64,000 nt of DNA, taken from positions 33,429-97,428 of the forward strand of contig NZ_RDQE01000013.1 in assembly GCF_003697845.1 (NCBI RefSeq), written 5' to 3'. Made by a program: the position numbers and the translations under genes. Positions 36,087 through 43,741 of this stretch are shown piece by piece. Numbering within the stretch: position 1 is the stretch's first letter; each line of letters starts with the position of its first letter. The notes below the pieces were generated by a model. That model did no database searches and was not told the DNA's origin. It saw nothing but the letters and a program-made list of their open reading frames with translations. Source of the DNA: Halobellus captivus. Its GTDB lineage: Archaea > Halobacteriota > Halobacteria > Halobacteriales > Haloferacaceae.

Positions 36087-37046
36087 ATGACTGGCGGCAG
36101 TAACGTCGACGTCGCGTTCGTCCACGAACCGGTGGGCGACTACGCCGGCTCACCAGACGACACGCAGTACAAGACGCCAGGACGGAACGGCGAGATCACC
36201 ACTCAGGAGTTCGACAACGACGAGACGCGCCAGCGCAACTGGGGCAACGAGACCGAGGAGACTGTCGAGGGAACGTTCGAGGGTGCGTTCTCGCTCTCCT
36301 TTGACCTCGTCGACCCGTGGTTCCTCAACCACGTGTTCGGCGCGCCACCGACTGCCGGCGGCGAGGCCGAGGCACCGTACTCCTATACGTGGGAGATCGT
36401 CAACGGCGAGATGCAGTCGAGTCGGTGGTACCTCGGTGCCGACCTGATCAACGGCTTCGCCGAGCGCCAGCTCGAAGGTGTTGTCTTCAGCGAGATGGAG
36501 GTGAACATCTCCATCGGTGACCCGGTGAGTGTGTCGCTCACTGGGTTCTACGGTAGCGAAACACCGAACACGTCGTTCACACCAGGTTCGCAGCCGAAGA
36601 CCGACGGGACGCCGCTCATCTTCCACGGTGGATCGATCAACATCCCGACGTCGACCGAGATCGTCCGGCCGAAGTCCGGGACGCTCTCCATCTCGAACGG
36701 TGCCCGCCCACAGCGTGAGTGGGCACGTGAGCCCGTGGCCGCCGTCACCGGCAACATCAACCCGACGCTCAACCTCGAGTCGATCGTCCTCGACACGGAC
36801 TTGCTCGAGCTCGGGCTCGGGTCGGCGGACGGCCCAGCCACGAGCGTCGACGGCGCAGCCGACGGCGAACTCGCGTTCGAGTCGCCCGGGGCGAACGCGC
36901 TCCGCTTCCCGATGGAGGGTATCACGCACTCGACGTACGCGTGGAACAACATCGGGAACGCCGGGGAAGACCTCACCGACGACAACGCACTCACGATCGA
37001 CCGGCTGACTGCGGTCGCCGAGACGGCGTCCGCGGAGGCGCAGTGA
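36087..37046 (+). CDS. Major tail tube protein
   Basis: 319 residues, beta-rich: QYKTPGRNGEITTQEFDNDE, SFDLVDPWFLNHVFGAPPTA, VVFSEMEVNISIGDPVSVSL, SGTLSISNGARPQ. Sits just before the tail chaperone pair, the normal tube position. A purine-rich GGAGGTGGAGG precedes the ATG, one of few clear Shine-Dalgarno sites here. Confidence 0.8.
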   Translation: MTGGSNVDVAFVHEPVGDYAGSPDDTQYKTPGRNGEITTQEFDNDETRQRNWGNETEETVEGTFEGAFSLSFDLVDPWFLNHVFGAPPTAGGEAEAPYSYTWEIVNGEMQSSRWYLGADLINGFAERQLEGVVFSEMEVNISIGDPVSVSLTGFYGSETPNTSFTPGSQPKTDGTPLIFHGGSINIPTSTEIVRPKSGTLSISNGARPQREWAREPVAAVTGNINPTLNLESIVLDTDLLELGLGSADGPATSVDGAADGELAFESPGANALRFPMEGITHSTYAWNNIGNAGEDLTDDNALTIDRLTAVAETASAEAQ

Positions 37047-37591
37047 TGCCTCGCGACGTCATCGAACTCGACCTCGAGGAGGAGGCCGACCAGCTGGCCG
37101 ACCGTCTCGACACGATCGCCGAGCGGCAGGTGGATGGTGAGATCCCGTCACAAGAGGCCGCCCACCTCGCCGGCGACGTCGAACAGCAGATGTGGGCGCT
37201 CGAGGAGGCGCTCGAGGAATACGACGCCGACGCGACGTGGTCAGTCCGTGCGTTCACTCCCGGGGAGAAGGCCGAGCTCACCGGCCTGATCCGACGGGCC
37301 AAAGAGCAGGCCGACCGCACCGGCGACGACGTCGACGTCGAGGCGATGCTCGACAACTACTGGGCTGGCGCGGGGCTCGTCGACGCGCCGTTCCTCGAGG
37401 GCGGTGCGGGGCTCCAGGAGCGGATCATGACGGTGCGGGACGAGCCGAACCCGTACCTCGTCCAGTTCATCGCGACCCGCGTCACTGACGAGAACACCCT
37501 AAAAAATGGGAAACGGAGCAGCTACACCGAGCGAGTCGCGGCCAAGCAGTCGGACCAGTCGGCCGCACCCTCCTCGGGCAGGCAGTCCTGA
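37046..37591 (+). CDS. Tail assembly chaperone, short form (gpG-like)
   Basis: 181 residues. Helical and acidic: LDLEEEADQLADRLDTIAER and QMWALEEALEEYDADATWSV; a conserved-looking EPNPYLVQFIATRVTDENTL precedes the frameshift site. Lies between tube and tape measure, where lambda gpG and its equivalents lie. The start shares one base with the tube stop. The last 27 codons after 37507 lie in the region read in the other frame by the long form. Confidence 0.8.
   Translation: MPRDVIELDLEEEADQLADRLDTIAERQVDGEIPSQEAAHLAGDVEQQMWALEEALEEYDADATWSVRAFTPGEKAELTGLIRRAKEQADRTGDDVDVEAMLDNYWAGAGLVDAPFLEGGAGLQERIMTVRDEPNPYLVQFIATRVTDENTLKNGKRSSYTERVAAKQSDQSAAPSSGRQS
37500..37507 (+). promoter_or_regulatory. 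Predicted -1 ribosomal frameshift site (A AAA AAT)
   Basis: In frame the sequence is CTA AAA AAT GGG. The heptamer A AAA AAT (37501-37507) fits the X XXY YYZ rule, and a run of six A is conspicuous in this GC-rich genome. The -1 frame is open for 66 codons beyond it. A downstream GC-rich stretch could form a stimulatory stem, but none is obvious. Confidence 0.65.
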
Positions 37592-37707
37592 TGTACTGCG
37601 GCCACTCGCCGGCGGACTTCGACGAGTTCACCTGGCGAGATGTGGAGCTGCTCCTGACTGCGTTCCCTTCGCTCCAGCACCCACCCGTCGAGGTGACCGA
37701 TGACTGA
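37507..37707 (+). CDS. Frameshift extension of the tail chaperone (gpT-like part)
   Basis: 66 codons in the -1 frame after 37507, ending TGA at 37705-37707. The C-terminal part, MYCGHSPADFDEFTWRDVEL and LLTAFPSLQHPP, is better folded-looking than the short-form tail. Read through the slip site it gives a product of about 220 residues. An alternative is independent start at ATG 37591, which overlaps the short-form stop as TGATG and would give 38 residues. Confidence 0.65.
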   Translation, partial: WETEQLHRASRGQAVGPVGRTLLGQAVLMYCGHSPADFDEFTWRDVELLLTAFPSLQHPPVEVTDD

Positions 37708-38947
37708 GTTTGAAACCCAGAATACCATCGACGTCGTCCTCGACGACCGGTCGCTGACGGAAGCCAAAGCCGAGCTTGAAGACGAGCTCTCGTCGGTCCC
37801 GATCGACGTCGCCGTCGAGGCGAGTGGAGGGGGCGGCGGAGCTGGTGGTGCCAGCAGCGAGTGGCAAGAACAACACCAGCTCTCCCGCGAGCGGAACCGC
37901 CTCCTCGAGCAGATCGCCGACGGGATCGACGAAGGGAACTTCGACCGCGCCGCCCGTTCCGGTGGCGGGCTGATCGGCGGTGGGGCGGCCCTCCTCGGTG
38001 CCGGCGCGATCCTCGGCGTGGGTGCGCTCTCGTCAGTGTTGTCGAACTTCTCGTGGCCGTCGCTCCCGGAGTTCACCTGGCCCGAGATGCCCGACCTTGA
38101 TCCGCCGCCACTCCCCGAGCCAGACTGGCATCCGCTGAACGTCGTCGAGCCAGACCCTGTCCCGATCGAAGAGCCGGGCGAGTATCCACTCGAGGAGCCC
38201 GGTGAGTATCCGGTCGGTGACCCCGATCCCGCGGAGTATCCCGTCGAGCAGCCCGACCCTATCCAAGTCGAACGGGCTGAGGCGTCGCGGACGTCCTCGG
38301 AGGTCTCGACCGAGTCGACGTCGAACGACTTCCAAGCCGATCAACAGGCGTCTCAGCGTGTTGGTGGGACGGGCGACCCGACAGACTCCCCACAGTCGTC
38401 GTCGACTAGTGCTGCCGAGGAAGGCGGATCGGGGGTCGGCCTACCGGAGATTCTTCTCGGAGGAGCAGCTGCGACGGCCGGCGCTGCTGGCTTCACAGCA
38501 CTCAGAAACATCGGTTCGGCTGGGGCAGGAAGTGCGGCATCCGGCGGTGCGTTCATGACACCTGAAGGATTGGGAATGACAGACTTCTCGGATGTGAACC
38601 GACGCCGTCGACGCGCCAATCAGTTCCTCGATGACGCCGGAGCACCCGATCAGTTCCGCCTCCGGCAGCTCGACGAGGAGAACGAGCACCCTGGATCAGT
38701 GTTCTCCGCGGAGGGCCGGCAGGCACAAGCTGAGGGTATGGGCGAGATCGCGACGCGGATCGAGAACGCGATCCAGAATCTCGCCCCAGAGGAGAGCACA
38801 CAACGGACGGACGTCTCCCTCGAGGCGAGCGTTAACGTCGATGGGGCGAGCCGCCGTGAGGTAGAACGTGCGGCGGAGCAGGCAAAGGAAGATGCGCTCC
38901 GTGAGTTCGACCGTGCCATCCGGAGTGGCGGGCGGGGGCCACGGTGA
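37700..38947 (+). CDS. Tape measure protein (short)
   Basis: 415 residues. N-terminal helical domain, a hydrophobic Gly/Ala/Leu stretch (about 88-112), a Pro/Glu-rich region with repeats of EEPGEYP type (about 135-190), a second hydrophobic Gly/Ala block (about 245-285) and helical C-terminus (SRREVERAAEQAKEDALREF). Order and layout fit a tape measure. At about 1.2 kb it predicts a tail of roughly 60 nm by the usual 1.5 A per residue rule. Confidence 0.7.
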   Translation: MTEFETQNTIDVVLDDRSLTEAKAELEDELSSVPIDVAVEASGGGGGAGGASSEWQEQHQLSRERNRLLEQIADGIDEGNFDRAARSGGGLIGGGAALLGAGAILGVGALSSVLSNFSWPSLPEFTWPEMPDLDPPPLPEPDWHPLNVVEPDPVPIEEPGEYPLEEPGEYPVGDPDPAEYPVEQPDPIQVERAEASRTSSEVSTESTSNDFQADQQASQRVGGTGDPTDSPQSSSTSAAEEGGSGVGLPEILLGGAAATAGAAGFTALRNIGSAGAGSAASGGAFMTPEGLGMTDFSDVNRRRRRANQFLDDAGAPDQFRLRQLDEENEHPGSVFSAEGRQAQAEGMGEIATRIENAIQNLAPEESTQRTDVSLEASVNVDGASRREVERAAEQAKEDALREFDRAIRSGGRGPR

Positions 38948-38951
38948 CGCC

Positions 38952-39143
38952 CTATCCACCCCGGACGCTGATGTCTAGAGAAACACGGAGCCGCCACAAG
39001 TACAGCGTGAGGATCAAAATGAACACGGCTGCGATCCCGATCATGGTGTCCTCACGAACGTACGCAGTGGCGATTAAAACGGTGAATCCAATCGCCCCCA
39101 TCAGTTCAACAATCCACTCTCGAGGGTCGAGGCCGATGCTCAT
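38952..39143 (-). CDS. Minus-strand membrane protein inside the tail module
   Basis: 63 residues with two hydrophobic helices (IVELMGAIGFTVLIATAYV, MIGIAAVFILILTLYLWRL). Read on the minus strand, a TATA-like CTCTTTACTC (39165-39174) lies at leaderless distance before the ATG at 39143. Opposite orientation within the late operon suggests separate expression, e.g. in the prophage state. The plus strand also has an open frame here (38944-39216) whose ends overlap both neighbours, but its composition is basic and unlike viral proteins. Confidence 0.55.
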   Translation of the reverse strand: MSIGLDPREWIVELMGAIGFTVLIATAYVREDTMIGIAAVFILILTLYLWRLRVSLDISVRGG

Positions 39144-39212
39144 ACCGGCGACGTCGACGGCCGCGAGTAAAGAGGTTCGGGCAACCCACGACGTCAACAC
39201 CATTCATACGAC

Positions 39213-39878
39213 ATGACAGACCTACCACCAGAAGACCGTGTAGCGTCCCTCTCGATCGAGGCCGATCCTGACGGCGGCGGTCGTCGGACGGCCGTCTTCG
39301 AAATGTATACTGGCGGCGAGGAGGGGCTCAGTATCGCTCCGGAACAACGCACACAGATTCGGGCGACACCTGGAGCGGGCTTCCTCGCACTGGTCGATGG
39401 CGTCGTCGGTGATCAGATCGACGTCCCGATCAACAAGGACCTCTTCATCAATCTCGGGAGCTCGCAGTTCGCGGTTGCTATCAACTTCAACTCGTGGAAG
39501 GGGGCGACCGGGCCCGAAGGCGATCCACTCCAGTGGGGCGACACGGGTGACCCGGACACCTTCACGAAGAGTGACGCGACGGGCGAGCACCCGACTCGGC
39601 AGATCGCCTGCCTGATGTGGTGGCTCCGAAACACGCGTATATCCTCGATCGAGGGCGAGCTCTTCCCCGGCGCAGGGATCGTCGGCGACGGGCCTGCAGT
39701 TCTCCGCTATGGCCAGCATCGCGAGGGCGGCGTCTACGATCCGATCCCGGTCGTGTTGGAGAACCCGGGCACTGACTACCCCGGATCCAGCCCGTCGACG
39801 TTCACGGGTTCGATCACCTGTATCGAAGCGCTGTCGCTAGGCGACCCGATCGACGCCACCGCGAGGGACACACGATGA
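39213..39878 (+). CDS. Distal tail or baseplate protein
   Basis: 221 residues, beta-rich (RVASLSIEADPDGGGRRTAV, FLALVDGVVGDQIDVPINKD). Lies between the tape measure and larger tail proteins; coupled to the next gene by ATGA. No family recognised. Confidence 0.55.
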   Translation: MTDLPPEDRVASLSIEADPDGGGRRTAVFEMYTGGEEGLSIAPEQRTQIRATPGAGFLALVDGVVGDQIDVPINKDLFINLGSSQFAVAINFNSWKGATGPEGDPLQWGDTGDPDTFTKSDATGEHPTRQIACLMWWLRNTRISSIEGELFPGAGIVGDGPAVLRYGQHREGGVYDPIPVVLENPGTDYPGSSPSTFTGSITCIEALSLGDPIDATARDTR

Positions 39879-41065
39879 GACGCTACTATCGCAGTGAGAT
39901 CCCGGAGAGCAGCCTCGCGTCCAACCAACTCGACGGGTCGCGCGCCCAACTCGCCCGGCAAGGGGCGATCGGTGGCGGCGGCCGCGTCGAACGAGTCACA
40001 GGAGACCCGGACGACATCCGGCTCGACGTCGACTACCGCGGCCGGTATGCCGAGCGGATCGCCCAGGAACTCCGCGAGGTGATCGCGTCGAGCGACATCG
40101 TGAAGCCGCCGTACGCGACGGTCGGCGCGAGCCAGGAGACGGACGCGTACTACGCTGCCGAGCTCGTCGACAGCCAGCCGGCGCAGGTCCAGGCTCCTGG
40201 TGCGGTGTCGGTCGGTGCTGATCTCTCAAAGGCCGGAACCCGAAACACACACTGGCTGGCTGTCGACACGACTGTCAGTCAGCCCGAACCGGGGCATCCG
40301 TTCGGCAACGACATCGACGTCACGGTCGGCCTCCCGGCAGACGCGCGGCGCGTCCGGATCGTCGACGCGACGTCGGAGCCGACCCAGCGTTCCCGACCTG
40401 ATCCGGTCGCGACGGTCGAGGCGGAACACGGCTCGGTCGCCCAGTACGACCCAGCGGGCGAGTCCATCGACGATCCGATCTACCTCTACGACCTCGAGTA
40501 CGACCTGCAGGGCGACGTTGACGTCGGCGTCTGGGACACCTATGGCCACGATACCATCCGCGATGCGGACGGCGTCGTCGCCTGGGCACGGGTCTTCGAC
40601 ACGGGCCACGAGTTCGACGAGTCGGCGCTCGTCCTCGAGAACGGCCTGCTGCGCCTCACCATCGACGAGCCAACGAACGCCGACGAGACGGCACTGCTCG
40701 AGGCCGAGGCGTGGGACCCCAGCGCCGCGGGCGGCGACGGCGCGTGGACCACGATCTCGCTGCCGGAGTACGACGCGGATCTGGACACGGACTGGCAGCC
40801 CGCGGACGTCGACCTCACGCATATCGGGCAGGCACGGATCGCCGCGCAGGTGGAGTTCGAGGCCGTAGCGGGGGCGAACGCGGGCGACGTGTACGCGGCC
40901 GACGTCCAGCTGGATCGTGGCCATGACCGGGCGTTCGTGACGGAGACGAGCGACGGCGAGCTCCCGGCTGACCTCCAGGCGCTGCTCGAGCCGATCGCTT
41001 CGGAGAGCGTCCTTGACCCTGGTGTCGAGCAGACGCTGGCGGCTCGCGAGGAGGTGCGACCGTAG
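39875..41065 (+). CDS. Minor tail protein
   Basis: 396 residues. An N-terminal helical part (RAQLARQGAIGGGGRVERVT) is followed by beta-rich stretches (VGLPADARRVRIVDATSEPT, TTISLPEYDADLDTDWQPAD). Unknown family; tail tip structure by position. ATGA overlap with the preceding gene, adjacent to the adhesin. Confidence 0.55.
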   Translation: MRRYYRSEIPESSLASNQLDGSRAQLARQGAIGGGGRVERVTGDPDDIRLDVDYRGRYAERIAQELREVIASSDIVKPPYATVGASQETDAYYAAELVDSQPAQVQAPGAVSVGADLSKAGTRNTHWLAVDTTVSQPEPGHPFGNDIDVTVGLPADARRVRIVDATSEPTQRSRPDPVATVEAEHGSVAQYDPAGESIDDPIYLYDLEYDLQGDVDVGVWDTYGHDTIRDADGVVAWARVFDTGHEFDESALVLENGLLRLTIDEPTNADETALLEAEAWDPSAAGGDGAWTTISLPEYDADLDTDWQPADVDLTHIGQARIAAQVEFEAVAGANAGDVYAADVQLDRGHDRAFVTETSDGELPADLQALLEPIASESVLDPGVEQTLAAREEVRP

Positions 41066-43741
41066 ATGCCATCCGAGACGCTCACCGCCGGCGACAACTT
41101 CATGGTCCCAAGCGGCGTCGAACTGATCACCATCGAACTGGAGGGCCAGAAGGGTGGCCAAAACGGCTCTGGCCCCGCTGGTGACGGCGGCCGCGTCGTC
41201 GGCGAACTGGCCACGTCGGGCGGGGAGACACTGTACATCCGAGAGTCGCTGGGCGGACTCGACGGATTCGACTCGGTACGCGGGGGGAACTCGATCGACG
41301 TCCGGATGGACGGGACGGCACTCTCCGACCGGATCGCCGTCGCGGCCGGTGGCGGCTCGGACGGAGAGGATGGGGTGCCCGGAGGCGACGGCGGCCCCTC
41401 GCAGGGTGAGGACGGCGGGAGCGCCACGCTCGTTACCGCGGCCACCGGCGGGACACAGTCATCCGGTGGATCGGGTGGTACCGACGACTCAACGTACGGC
41501 AACGGCGATGGCTCTGACGGCTCGTTCGGCACGGGTGGGGATGGCGAGAGTGAATCGGCCGGCGCTGGGGGTGGTGGTGGCGCGGGCTGGTACGGTGGCG
41601 GCGGTGGGGCGTCGAGTGACTCGACGGCCGACAACACCGGGAGTGGCGCGGGTGGCTCGAATTACGTCGACGGATTCGACACCGTCTTTGCGAACGAACG
41701 CGGCGGGTCATCACGGTCGAACAGCGCGGGCGCGCTTGCCACAATCTCGTACACGACCCCGCCGGAGAACCTGACCGCGAATGACGTCGGCTACCGCTCG
41801 GCCGATCTCTCGTGGGACGCCGTGTCGGGAGCCGACAAGTACCGCGTCTACCGCGACGGCAACCAGGTCGGGACGACGACGAACACGTCATACACGGACA
41901 CGGGAGTCTCACCGACGACGGCGTACGACTGGCACGTCACCAGCGTCGAGAGGGGAGCTGAAAGCAACCCGTCGAACACGGTCAGTGGAACCACCGGCGG
42001 CGACGCGCCCGGCGGTCTGTCGGTGTCGATCGACGGCGCGGACGCGACGCTCTCGTGGACCGACACGAACGACGACGAGGACGGCTACGAGGTCCACCGC
42101 TCGCAGTCGGCGGGCGTGGACACCTCGGGATCGCCCGTCGCGACCACGGCCGCGGACGCGGAGTCCTACCAGGACGCCGGGCTCGCCGACGGGACGGAGT
42201 ACCACTGGCGCGTCGTGGCGGTCCGCGACGGCGAGCGCGGGGCCGACTCGTCCGAGGCCGACGGGCTGACGCCGTTGCCCGCGCCGACCGGGCTGACCGT
42301 CGACGACGTGCGCGACACGGAGGCGGACCTGTCGTGGACCACAAACGCCTCTGGCGTTGACGAGCAGCGCGTGTATCTCAAGCGGTGGGGCGAAAACGGG
42401 ACGGAGCGCCAGCGGGCGGGGATGGAGTTTTCAAACGCGGATGAAACGTATATCGCCGGCGACACCGACACCGAACATCTTCGAACACCTGAAGCAACAT
42501 GGACAGCCATCGTACAACGAACTGGTGGCGGGTCGTCAAACGAATACGTCTTCGCGCTGGTCGAAACCGGTGGTAATAGAATCCTGTTCAGGATACGAGA
42601 CGGCGAATTTCAGATATACGATGACATTAACGAGCGGGCATCGGCTGTAACGTTCGAAACAAATTCGTTCACTGACGGTGACGTACACGCGGCGACAATC
42701 ACCTTCGAAAGTGATGGGACGAAGACGGCATATTTGGACGGGTCGCAGGTCGGTGTCGACACGGGGGGCGACCCCCTAAGCGGTTTAGACTCCGGCGTCG
42801 TCCCGGTATTTTCGTCGTTGCAGCCGAACAAGTATTTTTTGGGATTCGACGGAAATCTGTATGGCGTACAGACACATGACCGCATCCTATCGGCGTCGGA
42901 AATATCCGCCGTCGCGACTGGCGAAGTTGTTGGGGACGGATTAACCGGCTACTGGCCCCTCGATCTCAACCAAGACGGCGTCACGCCCGACCTCTCGGAG
43001 TACGCGAACGACGGGTATGAAAACGGGTTGAAGATTGCTAATGGGTCGTTTGACTCGCTCTATAAGTGGGATGTATCCCATGGAGGGTTAGCCTCCGGCC
43101 GGGTATATGCCGGCGAAAACTCATTCTTCAGCGACGCGGATAATACCGGCGTACAGGCGGCGCAGGATCTCAGTACCGCATACCAACCCGACACGTTCAG
43201 TTACGTCTATCAAGAGACATCGAATAGTTTCGGCGGTGGAATACGGCTGGTCAACTCGAACGGCGACTACGAGGGCGGGACGGCAGCCGACAACCCGGAG
43301 TGGGACGTTGACTTCGCCGACACAACAGGACAAGTGGCGGGTGGGCCAGGGGGTTCCGACGAGTGGGTGTCCGTAGAGTGGGACTTCGATTGGTCAAACA
43401 GCCAAGTGACCGTCTTGTGGGAAGCGCTGACTAGCGGCGATACGCACTCGTCCACCCACGACCTCTACCACGGAGCCGACGTTTCGCGAGTAGAATTGTG
43501 GAACTACAACGATTCTGCTGGGTGGGGGGGTGGTGATTTAGCTATGTGGTGGGACGCAATCCTCTTCGACGGGAATGATGGGGGCGGTGGCCCGACACTT
43601 ACCGGCCCGACCGTCGAGGACGTTAGCGGCGCGCTATCGGGGTCCGCTGAATCGACCACCGTCGACGGCCTGCTCAACGGCGAGCGCTACGAGGCGTTCG
43701 TCCACGCCCTCACCGACGACAACGAGGTGCGCGACCAGTGA
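41066..43741 (+). CDS. Mosaic tail adhesin (Gly-rich, FnIII, LamG-like)
   Basis: 891 residues. A Gly-rich domain (about 30-220; GGGGGAGWYGGGGGASS) like Gly-rich tail fibre tips; two to three fibronectin-III units (about 232-435; NLTANDVGYRSADLSWDAVS, YRVYRDGNQV); a LamG/concanavalin-like domain (about 455-620; TWTAIVQRTGGGSSNEYVFA, TKTAYLDGSQVGVDTGG); a second lectin-like region (about 640-840) and a final FnIII-like tail. The LamG-like part (42420-43570) is AT-richer than its flanks, a sign of domain exchange. Likely binds the host surface. Confidence 0.75.
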   Translation: MPSETLTAGDNFMVPSGVELITIELEGQKGGQNGSGPAGDGGRVVGELATSGGETLYIRESLGGLDGFDSVRGGNSIDVRMDGTALSDRIAVAAGGGSDGEDGVPGGDGGPSQGEDGGSATLVTAATGGTQSSGGSGGTDDSTYGNGDGSDGSFGTGGDGESESAGAGGGGGAGWYGGGGGASSDSTADNTGSGAGGSNYVDGFDTVFANERGGSSRSNSAGALATISYTTPPENLTANDVGYRSADLSWDAVSGADKYRVYRDGNQVGTTTNTSYTDTGVSPTTAYDWHVTSVERGAESNPSNTVSGTTGGDAPGGLSVSIDGADATLSWTDTNDDEDGYEVHRSQSAGVDTSGSPVATTAADAESYQDAGLADGTEYHWRVVAVRDGERGADSSEADGLTPLPAPTGLTVDDVRDTEADLSWTTNASGVDEQRVYLKRWGENGTERQRAGMEFSNADETYIAGDTDTEHLRTPEATWTAIVQRTGGGSSNEYVFALVETGGNRILFRIRDGEFQIYDDINERASAVTFETNSFTDGDVHAATITFESDGTKTAYLDGSQVGVDTGGDPLSGLDSGVVPVFSSLQPNKYFLGFDGNLYGVQTHDRILSASEISAVATGEVVGDGLTGYWPLDLNQDGVTPDLSEYANDGYENGLKIANGSFDSLYKWDVSHGGLASGRVYAGENSFFSDADNTGVQAAQDLSTAYQPDTFSYVYQETSNSFGGGIRLVNSNGDYEGGTAADNPEWDVDFADTTGQVAGGPGGSDEWVSVEWDFDWSNSQVTVLWEALTSGDTHSSTHDLYHGADVSRVELWNYNDSAGWGGGDLAMWWDAILFDGNDGGGGPTLTGPTVEDVSGALSGSAESTTVDGLLNGERYEAFVHALTDDNEVRDQ

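Noticed and set aside
38944..39216. Plus-strand frame overlapping both tail genes by 4 bp
   Set aside because: Basic, almost without Asp/Glu, unlike all neighbours; the minus-strand frame gives a convincing membrane protein with its own promoter. Kept as an alternative in the notes.
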